Origin: Nitrospirota bacterium
GTDB taxonomy: Bacteria; Nitrospirota; JACRHJ01
Assembly: GCA_021785055.1 (NCBI GenBank)
Contig: JAJYGS010000144.1
Coordinates: 1 to 7,959 of the forward strand
DNA length: 7,959 nt
Direction of reading: 5' to 3'
Shown one piece after another: positions 1-6,396 of this stretch (position 1 is its first letter; every line of letters begins with the position of its first letter). The notes below the pieces were generated by a model. It was not told where the DNA came from. It worked only from the letters and a program-made list of their open reading frames with translations, and did no database searches. A program made the translations under genes and the position numbers.

Positions 1-234
1 CTCGACCTCCATTATGCTGTCGCACGGGATGCGAAGCTCGCTCACAAATGCCTCTATCGAAAGCCTGTCCGGGCTTTTAATCACGGTATACATGCGTTTT
101 TCTTCTATATTGGAGAAGGAATAGAGCACTTCCACGCCTTTCCCGGAGGCGAAATGCATTTTCCTTATCAAATCGCGGCTTAAGTCTGATACGACCTGGT
201 GCTCGGAGATAAACATCCGCATGTCGTTTCCCAT
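1..234 (-). CDS. DUF4242-like small protein, N-terminal part (runs off the left edge)
   Basis: An open frame of 78 codons starts at ATG 232-234 and stays open to the window edge, so the C-terminus is missing. The start is well supported: AGGAGG (complement of 241-246) sits 6 nt upstream and a near-consensus promoter lies just before it. The protein begins MGNDMRMFISEHQVV. It contains a beta-strand-like stretch GVEVLYSFSNIEEKRMYTVI (about residues 34-53), then SPDRLSIEAFVSELRIP and ends at the edge with IMEVE. The order 'Y-strand, charged turn, V/I-strand, S/AP-x-x-x-x-x-F, x-IP-x-x-I-x-EVE' resembles DUF4242 (SCO4226-type, nickel-binding ferredoxin-like fold) proteins. That is a pattern match from memory, not a search. 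No signal peptide is visible, so it is probably cytoplasmic. It likely forms a separate transcription unit from the hopanoid genes, and no function can be assigned. Confidence 0.6.
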   Translation of the reverse strand, partial: MGNDMRMFISEHQVVSDLSRDLIRKMHFASGKGVEVLYSFSNIEEKRMYTVIKSPDRLSIEAFVSELRIPCDSIMEVE

Positions 235-252
235 AGCACCCCTCCTGATTAA

Positions 253-281
253 AATATACCCTTAGAGGCCGGTTTGGTCAA
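253..281 (-). promoter_or_regulatory. sigma70-type promoter for the leftmost gene
   Basis: Read on the minus strand, -35 TTGACC (complement of 276-281, 5/6 match) is followed by a 17-nt spacer and -10 TATATT (complement of 253-258, 5/6 match). Transcription would start near 246-247, leaving a leader of only about 12 nt with the AGGAGG ribosome site at its very 5' end. The promoter fits entirely in the 61-nt gap after the methyltransferase stop. This suggests the DUF4242-like gene is independently transcribed rather than only reached by read-through. The call rests on motif match and spacing alone. Confidence 0.65.
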
Positions 282-295
282 GGAATCGGGCCGTT

Positions 296-994
296 TCACC
301 GGGAAACGCGGAGCATGAAATTCCCGCCGGGGATAAATGTGAACGGGACTTTCAGACGCCTGGCCTTAAGGCCGTCTGATTTCAGCGCGGAAACAAGCTT
401 TTCCATATCTGGATATTCTTTACCGTCGAGTCCCATGACCGGATATATCCTCACCTCCGGGGCGACCCGCGTGAACTCACGGATGCAGTCCATGTGGAAA
501 TTGAAACCGAGCCTGTCGCCGTAAAGAAAGAGGAAATGGCTGGAGAGGATGAGTTTGAACGAATCGTCCGCGAACGGGAGCCTCGGAAGCCTTGCCGGGA
601 CATAGCGGGAATTTTTAAATCCTGCCGGGAAATCTTTTGAAAAATTCACGAGCGCCTTCATTCGCTCCGTGGCGTGAAGCTCCGGCGTTTTATAGAAACT
701 CCAGTCGTAGCCGTCCCGAACCTTGTAAAACTGCTCCAAGGCGTACGCCGTGTCCTTGCAGGCCTTGTCGATGAGCTTGTCGGCGGGAATGCCGTACAGG
801 ATGTCCGCGGCGGTAACATCGTATCCAATATTCACAGCCTCAGCCGTAAACGACGACGCCCCCGCCGGGCAGTCGAGAATGCCGCCTGACCGTAATATCT
901 TGCGGTTCAGGTTAAATATTTTTGAATATTCCCTGAATGTGCGGCCTATGAAGGCGATGCGGTTCAAGTCCATTTTTCTGGACACGGCTCTCAT
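296..994 (-). CDS. Class I SAM-dependent methyltransferase, hpnG-coupled, substrate unknown
   Basis: This 232-residue protein has the layout of a small Rossmann-fold methyltransferase. Motif I is LDCPAGASSF (residues 40-49), the glycine-containing SAM-binding loop. An acidic residue ending the second strand (D64, in VTAAD) is the likely ribose-binding position. Residues 138-155 (LPRLPFADDSFKLILSSH) match the conserved 'LPF-D-SFD-L-S' segment after motif III. There is no signal peptide or membrane helix. The ATG at 992-994 overlaps the TGA of hpnG as ATGA, which argues for translational coupling and for this start. A second ATG seven codons later lacks a ribosome site. Its position in a hopanoid operon suggests it methylates a hopanoid intermediate or polar side chain. 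That is inference: the sequence shows only the fold, and I do not recognise a named family. A general metabolic methyltransferase that merely co-travels is the alternative. Confidence 0.8.
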   Translation of the reverse strand: MRAVSRKMDLNRIAFIGRTFREYSKIFNLNRKILRSGGILDCPAGASSFTAEAVNIGYDVTAADILYGIPADKLIDKACKDTAYALEQFYKVRDGYDWSFYKTPELHATERMKALVNFSKDFPAGFKNSRYVPARLPRLPFADDSFKLILSSHFLFLYGDRLGFNFHMDCIREFTRVAPEVRIYPVMGLDGKEYPDMEKLVSALKSDGLKARRLKVPFTFIPGGNFMLRVSR

Positions 995-1704
995 ATCGCC
1001 CCCATCATCGACTCGACCGCCTCTCCCAGCTTCTCGCAGGCCATGCGCGAATTCCCGCCGAACCGCATCAGCGGCGGGATTTTCGCCGGGTGCGCGACGA
1101 TATGCAATATCAGCCGCGTCATGTCAATCTTTCCCCCGCGCATGAAGAGATTGAAGTCCACCGGCAGGTCTTCGTCCAACGTGTCGGATATGGCGCGAAT
1201 CGAGATGAACGGGATGCCCGCCTCGGTGCAGGCGCGGGCCGCGCCGCCGGACTCCATGTCGAGGGCGATCGCACCCGTCGCATCCGCAATTTCCTTTTTT
1301 TTATCGGACGTTATTATCGTTTTTGAGACTGCTGCGAACCTCCCGACACGGCATTTGACCTTCGAGAGCGCGGCAACCGGACCGGGGGCGCTTGGATAGA
1401 CATTGCCGGACGATGCCTCGACTACTTCCGCCGCCCCGACAATATCTCCGGGGGCGAGCTCGGGAGTAAGCGCCGCCGACAGGCCGACCGAGACATATGC
1501 GGAGGCATCGGGATATAGACCGATGAGCCTTTTTGCCGTCCGGTAAGCGTTTTCGTCTCCCATCCCGGATACGGCCAGAATTGCCGGACTGACGCCCGCT
1601 TCCCCTTCAAAACAGCCGTTTTCGGCCCGGCGGAATCTGCCGTGCTTTTTTATCCCGTTGATTTCCATCGGGAAGGCGCCTGCGAATATTATGGGTACGG
1701 ACAT
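991..1704 (-). CDS. hpnG: HpnG, hopanoid-associated phosphorylase/nucleosidase (adenosylhopane side chain)
   Basis: This 237-residue protein belongs to the PNP/MTA-SAH nucleosidase superfamily, and its length fits HpnG. Visible motifs are SGMGDENA (residues 46-53, phosphate/ribose loop region), SVGLSAALTPELAPGDIV (72-89, the family's 'G-A/S-x-x-L-x-P-G-D-I-V' segment), ALDMESGGAA (147-156, ribose-binding DMES) and IRAISDTLDE (169-178), where D174 is the expected base-protonating acid. In hopanoid producers HpnG acts after HpnH, removing adenine from adenosylhopane and so leading to ribosylhopane and then bacteriohopanetetrol. Assignment to HpnG rather than a purine-salvage enzyme rests on the C-terminal DxDLPxDFxxFM stretch (residues 177-188) and on neighbouring shc and hpnH. 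The ATG at 1702-1704 has TTTTGGAGCCTT upstream, a good ribosome site. Its stop overlaps the methyltransferase start by 4 nt. Confidence 0.88.
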   Translation of the reverse strand: MSVPIIFAGAFPMEINGIKKHGRFRRAENGCFEGEAGVSPAILAVSGMGDENAYRTAKRLIGLYPDASAYVSVGLSAALTPELAPGDIVGAAEVVEASSGNVYPSAPGPVAALSKVKCRVGRFAAVSKTIITSDKKKEIADATGAIALDMESGGAARACTEAGIPFISIRAISDTLDEDLPVDFNLFMRGGKIDMTRLILHIVAHPAKIPPLMRFGGNSRMACEKLGEAVESMMGAI

Positions 1705-1818
1705 AAGGCTCCAAAAACAACGGGCGCGATAAATCGCGCCCCTGCATAAAACACTATAAAATCGGGTAGCGCAAACAGGAATTTGCCTCCCGTAAAATTA
1801 ACCTTGCCGGGCCGCAAT
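1705..1818 (-). other. Intergenic region between shc and hpnG
   Basis: These 114 nt contain no credible small ORF. They hold a strong hairpin near the hpnG end (separate entry), a weaker inverted repeat GCAAA-N6-TTTGC at 1771-1786, and a possible -10 element TATAGT (complement of 1753-1758) that lacks a convincing -35. The GGAG ribosome site of hpnG is at the low-coordinate end. The gap is unusual for this otherwise compact cluster and is the only break inside the shc-hpnG-methyltransferase unit. Confidence 0.6.
1722..1741 (-). terminator. Terminator-like or attenuator hairpin between shc and hpnG
   Basis: A perfect 8-bp inverted repeat, GGGCGCGA and TCGCGCCC, encloses a 4-nt loop. In the minus-strand transcript it is followed by GUUGUUUUUGG, an imperfect U-rich tail. 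This is the shape of an intrinsic terminator acting on shc transcripts. The hpnG ribosome site begins inside that tail and the start codon is only 17 nt beyond the hairpin, leaving no space for a promoter after it. It therefore more likely acts as a leaky terminator, attenuator, or mRNA-stability element that lowers hpnG expression relative to shc. Confidence 0.6.
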
Positions 1819-3933
1819 TTACCTGCCGCAGCCCCCGCAGAACAGCTTCCTGTAAGTCCCTTTCTGGCGGTTTTCCAGCCGTATTTCGTCCGTCCTCGTG
1901 CGCCCCCGTGTAATGACGGAGCGGTACATGGACAGCGCCCAGAGCGGGAAGTATTTGCTGTACATGTGGTACCGGAGGTAGAAAACGCGCGGGAAGCCCG
2001 TGCCGGTGTAATCTTCTTCGTCCCAATACCCGTAGCGGTTCTGCGTATTCAGGAGATATTCCACTCCGCGCCTGACCTCCGGAGACGACACCTCGCCTGC
2101 CGATATAAGCCCGATAAGCGCCCAGGCCGTCTGGGAAGAGGTAGAGTTCCAGTCCGAGGCCGCAAGCGGGTCACGATAGGTATCGCAGGATTCGCCCCAG
2201 CCGCCGTCTTCGTGCTGGCGGCTCTTAAGCCATCTTGCGGCCCTCCTGACATATTCCCTGTCCATGTCCTCGCCGATCAGCCTCAGGCCCGCGAGCACCG
2301 ACCACGTCCCGTAGATATAGTTCACTCCCCAGCGCCCGTACCAGGAGCCGTCCTGCTCCTGCTCCCTCAGCAGGAAGTCGTGCGCCGCCTTCGCGGGGCC
2401 GTAGGAGAGGTCGAGTCCCATAAGGCCCATTATCTCAAGCGCCCGGCCCGTCAGGTCGGACGTGGACGGGTCGAGAAGCGCGCCGTGGTCGGCGAAGGGA
2501 ATGTAATTGAATATGAGCTTGTTGTTGTCCTTGTCGAACGCGCCCCAGCCGCCGTCGCTGCACTGCATCTTCACAAGCCATTCGAACGCGGCTGTAATGC
2601 GGCGGAACTTCTTCTCGTCCTCGAACGTCTTTACCTTCAGGAGCGAGAGCAGAACCATCGAGGTGTCGTCGTTGTCGGGATAGAACTCGTTCTCGAACTG
2701 GAAATACCAGCCGCCGGGGTCTGCGTCCGGAACCTTGACCTTCCAATCCCCCCTGGTGGAGGTCTGCTTGCGGAAGAGCCAGTCTGCCGCGTGCCGGAAA
2801 CTGCCGTGGTCGGCGGGGAGGCCGGCCTCGAACAGCGCGTTTATGGCGATGGGCGTATCCCATACAGGCGATACGCACGGCTGGAGATACATGGAGTCGT
2901 CTCCAAGCTCCACTTCGAGGTCCTCGATGGATTTGAACGCCTGCTCAAGCAGGGGGTCTCCGTCCGGATGTCCCATAAGCTTGAGCGCCACGACGGAGTT
3001 GGCCATGGCCGGGTATATTCCGCCCAGCCCCCCTTCGCCCTTCATGCGCTCCGCCATCCATTTGTAGGCCTCCGTGAGACCCCTCGTCCGGAGGGCCTTG
3101 TTGGCATGTCTCTCGTAGAACCTCAGGAAGCCGTCCAGAGTAATGAATGCGTTCTTCCATGTGAGAAATTTTTCTTCTTTTCTGAACCGAGGGTCGCGCT
3201 TCCGGCAGTTTTCGCGGTCGCCCCTGTCGGCAAAGAGCTCCCCAATTCCCATTTCCGGCGGGAGCGCCATGACGGGTTTCTTGTCGAAGATGATAAGCAG
3301 GGGGACAAGGACAGTCCTGGACCAGTAGGATATTTCGTATATGTTGAAATAGAACCAGGAGGGCAGGAGCATTATCTCGACAGGCATGCACGGGACGCCG
3401 TCCCACGGATACTGGCCGAACATCGCAAGCGTAATCTTCGTAAAGACGTTCGCCCGTATAAGCCCGCCGTTTTTAAGGACGTTCTCCCTGGCGCGCGCCA
3501 TGAAAGGCTCGGCGGCGGATACGCCCGCGAGCTTCAATGCGAAATACGTCTTGATTGTGGCGGAGAGGTCGGCAGGCCCTCCGCGGTAGATATACCACCC
3601 GCCGTCTTCCATCTGGATGGATTTCAGGTAGTTGACTATCCGCTCTTCCTTCGCCTCGTCCACGCGGCCAAGGAAACGGCGGAACATGAGATATTCGGCG
3701 GGTATGGTGGCGTCCGCCTCAAGCTGGTCAACCCAGAACCCCTCCACGGGGTCCTGCACGCCCAGCAGATATCGCATGGCCTTATCCACCGCATTCCCAA
3801 GCCCGACGGAAAGACCGCCTGCCCTGCCGACAGCCCGGCCTCCCTCAGGCAGACTTTCGCTTAACCAGTCTTCGGCGGAGCTGCCGCGCTCCCCGGCGTC
3901 ATAAGGCCGCCCCAGGCGACTGAACTCGTCCAT
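1819..3933 (-). CDS. shc: Squalene-hopene cyclase (HpnF/Shc)
   Basis: This cyclase converts squalene to hopene/hopanol in one proton-initiated step and is a monotopic inner-membrane enzyme. I chose the ATG at 3931-3933 (704 residues): GGAGG precedes it with a short 3-nt spacing. An in-frame TTG at 3958-3960 would add nine residues but has no ribosome site. In ATG numbering the catalytic DxDD motif is DNDD (420-423). QW-type repeats occur at about 60-67 (QDPVEGFW), 107-113 (QMEDGGW), 457-464 (QCSDGGWG), 525-531 (QEQDGSW), 573-580 (QHEDGGWG) and 631-637 (QNRYGYW). SPVWDT (355-360) and the GGWGAFD...IPFADHGALLDP block (461-489) are also typical. Length is slightly above the roughly 630-690 usual for bacterial SHCs, with a 50-residue charged N-terminal extension and a Cys-containing tail (CGGCGR). 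A strong promoter directly upstream suggests separate control from hpnH. The family assignment is secure. Confidence 0.97.
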   Translation of the reverse strand: MDEFSRLGRPYDAGERGSSAEDWLSESLPEGGRAVGRAGGLSVGLGNAVDKAMRYLLGVQDPVEGFWVDQLEADATIPAEYLMFRRFLGRVDEAKEERIVNYLKSIQMEDGGWYIYRGGPADLSATIKTYFALKLAGVSAAEPFMARARENVLKNGGLIRANVFTKITLAMFGQYPWDGVPCMPVEIMLLPSWFYFNIYEISYWSRTVLVPLLIIFDKKPVMALPPEMGIGELFADRGDRENCRKRDPRFRKEEKFLTWKNAFITLDGFLRFYERHANKALRTRGLTEAYKWMAERMKGEGGLGGIYPAMANSVVALKLMGHPDGDPLLEQAFKSIEDLEVELGDDSMYLQPCVSPVWDTPIAINALFEAGLPADHGSFRHAADWLFRKQTSTRGDWKVKVPDADPGGWYFQFENEFYPDNDDTSMVLLSLLKVKTFEDEKKFRRITAAFEWLVKMQCSDGGWGAFDKDNNKLIFNYIPFADHGALLDPSTSDLTGRALEIMGLMGLDLSYGPAKAAHDFLLREQEQDGSWYGRWGVNYIYGTWSVLAGLRLIGEDMDREYVRRAARWLKSRQHEDGGWGESCDTYRDPLAASDWNSTSSQTAWALIGLISAGEVSSPEVRRGVEYLLNTQNRYGYWDEEDYTGTGFPRVFYLRYHMYSKYFPLWALSMYRSVITRGRTRTDEIRLENRQKGTYRKLFCGGCGR

Positions 3934-3936
3934 GCC

Positions 3937-3941
3937 CCTCC
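3937..3941 (-). promoter_or_regulatory. Ribosome binding site deciding the shc start
   Basis: GGAGG (followed by GGC and then ATG at 3931-3933) is the only purine-rich site near the shc start. The spacing of 3 nt is shorter than usual. Even so it favours this ATG over the in-frame TTG at 3958-3960, whose upstream sequence (ending CTTATAAAAT) has no Shine-Dalgarno match. Confidence 0.55.
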
Positions 3942-4005
3942 ATTCGCGATAATTCTTCAAATTTTATAAGCGGTTGAATTGTCCGTAAAGCTGGACGGTT
4001 TTCCA

Positions 4006-4033
4006 ATTATACTTCTTCAAAAGCTTATGTCAA
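4006..4033 (-). promoter_or_regulatory. Perfect-consensus sigma70 promoter for shc, with UP-like A/T tract
   Basis: On the minus strand, -35 TTGACA (complement of 4028-4033, 6/6) is separated by 16 nt from -10 TATAAT (complement of 4006-4011, 6/6). Just upstream, 4041-4067 is almost pure A/T with runs of T on the coding strand, resembling an alpha-subunit UP element. Transcription should start near 3998-4000, giving an mRNA leader of about 65 nt to the shc ATG. It lies in the only A/T-rich part of the window, directly after the hpnH stop, so shc, hpnG and the methyltransferase can be transcribed without the upstream genes. Confidence 0.8.
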
Positions 4034-4074
4034 GTAAACTTATAAAAATAAAAAAATCTTAATAATTTCCCCGG

Positions 4075-5073
4075 TCAACTAAAATTCCATTTAACAAGCT
4101 CGACAATATCCCTGAGATTCTTTCCAACCTCCTCGACCGCCGTCGGCTCCACTCCGCAGTGCATCATGCAGTTACGACAGCGCGGGTCTTTGCGCTCCAC
4201 GAACCTGTCCCAGTCCGTGCTATCGATAAGCTCGCGGAAGGTCTTGTAGTGCCGGTCGGTAATGAGATAGCATGGGCCTTTCCAGCCCTGGGGGTTTACG
4301 GTAACGCTGCCCCAGGGGGTGCATTTGAGGTCCCTCTCCCCGGCCAGGAAGCGCATATAGAGCGGGGTATTTACGAAGCGGTATTTTTCCGCCATCTTGA
4401 ACACTTCCCTGAACTTCTTCCGGCTTTCTTCGCGCTCAAGGAATATATCCTTTTCGACCATTTCGTATGAGAAGCCGGGCGTAACGAGAAAGCCGTCCAC
4501 TCCGAGCGCGGTAAGCCTTTTAAACAGCTCCTCGATTTCCTTTATATCCGTTTCCTTGTAGAGCGTGGTGTTTACAATCAGCCTGTGTCCCCTTGACTTC
4601 GCCTCGGAGATCGCCTTCGTCTGGACGTCGAATATGCCCTTGCGGCCCCTTGTAAATTCCTGCGTCTCCTCAAGGCCGTCGATGGAGATTGTGAACGTCA
4701 GGTAGGGAGACGGAGTGAATTTATCGAGAGAACCGGACAGCTTTACGGCGTTGGTGCAGAACTGGATATGCCTTTTCATGGCTATCAGTTCGGATACAAG
4801 CTCTCCTACCTGCGGGTACATGAGAGGCTCGCCTCCGCAGATGGAGATAACGGGCGTGCCGCACTCCTTCGCCGCGTTTATGCACTCCTCCAGCGTCATC
4901 ATGTCCTGGAGCGTGTCTTTGTATTCCCTTATCCTGCCGCAGCCTATGCAGGAGAGGTTGCACAGATGAAGCGGCTCCAGCATCAGGACGAGGGGGAACT
5001 TTTTAACGCCTTTTATCTTGTTCTTGACGATATACTTCGTCATAGAGACATTTAACTGCACTGGGTGACGCAA
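4075..5073 (-). CDS. hpnH: HpnH, radical SAM adenosylhopane synthase
   Basis: HpnH uses a [4Fe-4S] cluster to cleave SAM and adds the 5'-deoxyadenosyl radical to hopene (diploptene), giving adenosylhopane, the first step in building C35 hopanoid side chains. The 332-residue length fits the family. The cluster motif CNLSCIGC (C38, C42, C45) follows the characteristic FPLVLMLEPLHLC block. CGGEP (79-83) is the SAM-binding motif. A C-terminal cysteine set (C251, C268, C299, C302, C306) matches the HpnH tail domain (DUF3463). The start is TTG (5071-5073), supported by GGAGG seven nt upstream and by how well the N-terminus MRHPVQLNVSMTKYIVK aligns with known HpnH proteins. The nearest ATG is ten codons in. 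There is a 15-nt gap after the upstream radical SAM gene, so the two are co-transcribed. No usual catalytic residue appears to be missing. Confidence 0.93.
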   Translation of the reverse strand: MRHPVQLNVSMTKYIVKNKIKGVKKFPLVLMLEPLHLCNLSCIGCGRIREYKDTLQDMMTLEECINAAKECGTPVISICGGEPLMYPQVGELVSELIAMKRHIQFCTNAVKLSGSLDKFTPSPYLTFTISIDGLEETQEFTRGRKGIFDVQTKAISEAKSRGHRLIVNTTLYKETDIKEIEELFKRLTALGVDGFLVTPGFSYEMVEKDIFLEREESRKKFREVFKMAEKYRFVNTPLYMRFLAGERDLKCTPWGSVTVNPQGWKGPCYLITDRHYKTFRELIDSTDWDRFVERKDPRCRNCMMHCGVEPTAVEEVGKNLRDIVELVKWNFS

Positions 5074-5080
5074 ATCAAAA

Positions 5081-5085
5081 CCTCC
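5081..5085 (-). promoter_or_regulatory. Ribosome binding site fixing the TTG start of hpnH
   Basis: GGAGG lies 7 nt before the TTG at 5071-5073 and only a few bases after the TAG stop of the upstream gene (5089-5091). The spacing is ideal and identifies TTG rather than a later ATG as the start. It also suggests ribosomes ending the upstream gene can reload directly on hpnH. Confidence 0.75.
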
Positions 5086-5088
5086 AAA

Positions 5089-6390
5089 CTAATAGTAATC
5101 CACCGGGTCTTTCTTGTGCCGCACCGCCCACCAGAAAATAAGATTGCTCGGCAGCCCCTGCCACATGTACGCGTTCGGCGGAGACAGGAACCTTTTGAAT
5201 ATTCCCGACAGGGAATAGAACTCCTCGAAGCAGTTCCATACGCCGTCCTCGACCTCTTTCGGGGTCATATTCCTGGGTGTAAAAAGACATTCCATGCCCA
5301 GGTACCTGTCCGCCATCGGGTTTATGACGCGCCCTTCGTCTTCGAGCTTTTTCCTCATGGCCGTCCCGGTGCGCGGGGTTACGGTATTGAAAAACGCCAT
5401 CGGCGCCTTTACCTGCTTTAAAAAATCCATCGTCTCCGCGAATATCTCCGACGTGTCTTCGTCAAGGCCGAACAGGAAATTCAGGGAGTAGAATATGCCC
5501 CGTTTCTCGAGCGCACGGAGCATCTCCATGTATTCCTTTACCGAATTCTGTTTCTTGTTGATTGAGCCGAGGCTTTTCTGCGAGACGGATTCTATGCCTA
5601 TGTTCACGTGATATACGCCTGCCTTTATGGCGAGGTCGAGGAGTTCCTCGTCCCTTGAGGTATTAATCGTCCACAGGCAGCTCCATTTGACTCCAAGCGG
5701 CGCCATCGCCTTGAAAAGCTCGCGGGCGTAGTCCCTGTTCCCCGTGATGTTGTCGTCCACCACCTGTATCTTCCCGGTCGGTATCCGCTTTATGTCCTCG
5801 ATTACCTCCGGGACGGGCCTGTGCCGGTATGTCCCGCCGTAGAACACGGGCACTTCGCAGAAGCTGCACTTGAACGGGCAGCCGCGCGTCGTCTGGAGCG
5901 GCAGGAACGGCACGAAATATTTCTTCAGGTCGAGCAGGTCCCAGCGCGGGAGCGGGAGGTTCTTCAGGTCGTGGAACCTGCCCGCCTTGTAGCGCCGCTT
6001 CATCTTGCCGTCTTTGAAATCCGTAAGCAGCTGCTCCCAGACATATTCGGCCTCGCCCTCGACGACGGCGTCGCAGTGTTCCAGGCATTCCTCCGGCAGG
6101 AGCGTCGCATGGAAGCCGCCCATCACGACAGGCACGCCCTTCTTCCTGAACCTGTCCGCGATATGATACGCGCGAGACGAACTGGCGATGGCCACGGATA
6201 GGGCTACCACGTCGTATCCGCCGTCGTAGTTTATCTCGGAGAGCCTGTCGTCCAAGAGCTCGATGTCAACCCACTTCGGCGTCAAGCCCGCCATATAGGG
6301 AAGCGCAAGGCCCATTATCCAGCGCTTTGGGGTCTTGTAGGGAGTGCCGTCCTTGAAGACGGTCGCAGGCTGTATCATCAGCAGCTTCAT
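5089..6390 (-). CDS. B12-binding radical SAM enzyme, candidate hopanoid-modifying methylase
   Basis: This 433-residue class B-type radical SAM protein has an N-terminal cobalamin-binding Rossmann domain (about 1-130): DVVALSVAIAS at 60-70, GVPVVMGGFHATLLPEE at 85-101 and DAVVEGEAE at 107-115. The radical SAM barrel follows, with cluster motif CPFKCSFC (C171, C175, C178), VDDNITGN (211-218), GIESVS (265-270) and the PRTGTAMRKKLEDEGR segment (339-354) common to B12 radical SAM proteins. No signal peptide or membrane helix is evident. Relatives in hopanoid clusters include HpnP (C-2 methylase), HpnR (C-3 methylase) and HpnJ (side-chain ring contraction). The N-terminus does not look like HpnJ, and the protein appears shorter than HpnP. 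I therefore assign the superfamily firmly but not the substrate. It lies 6 nt after the MlaC-like gene and 15 nt before hpnH, so a role on hopene or adenosylhopane is plausible. Start ATG 6388-6390. Confidence 0.85.
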   Translation of the reverse strand: MKLLMIQPATVFKDGTPYKTPKRWIMGLALPYMAGLTPKWVDIELLDDRLSEINYDGGYDVVALSVAIASSSRAYHIADRFRKKGVPVVMGGFHATLLPEECLEHCDAVVEGEAEYVWEQLLTDFKDGKMKRRYKAGRFHDLKNLPLPRWDLLDLKKYFVPFLPLQTTRGCPFKCSFCEVPVFYGGTYRHRPVPEVIEDIKRIPTGKIQVVDDNITGNRDYARELFKAMAPLGVKWSCLWTINTSRDEELLDLAIKAGVYHVNIGIESVSQKSLGSINKKQNSVKEYMEMLRALEKRGIFYSLNFLFGLDEDTSEIFAETMDFLKQVKAPMAFFNTVTPRTGTAMRKKLEDEGRVINPMADRYLGMECLFTPRNMTPKEVEDGVWNCFEEFYSLSGIFKRFLSPPNAYMWQGLPSNLIFWWAVRHKKDPVDYY

Positions 6391-6396
6391 AGCCGC

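Noticed and set aside
292..308. Inverted repeat CGTTTC-N5-GAAACG over the methyltransferase stop codon
   Set aside because: A 6-bp stem with no U-tract after it on the minus strand. It may be chance and is not enough to call a terminator.
1753..1786. Separate hpnG promoter with TATAGT as -10
   Set aside because: The hexamer 17 nt upstream (TTCCTG) matches the -35 consensus at only two positions, so the promoter is not supported.
1783..3864. A 693-codon open frame on the plus strand, antisense to shc
   Set aside because: It lies wholly opposite a certain shc gene. Its translation is rich in Pro, Val, Arg and His with no recognisable domain, it has no matching promoter or neighbours, and long antisense frames are expected opposite GC-biased genes.
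3981..3996. GTCC-N8-GGAC repeat in the shc leader as an operator
   Set aside because: Only 4 bp per arm with no second copy; too weak to support a regulator site.
4041..4077. T-rich stretch after hpnH as an intrinsic terminator
   Set aside because: There is no G/C-rich stem before the T-runs. The tract is better explained as the UP-like region of the shc promoter.
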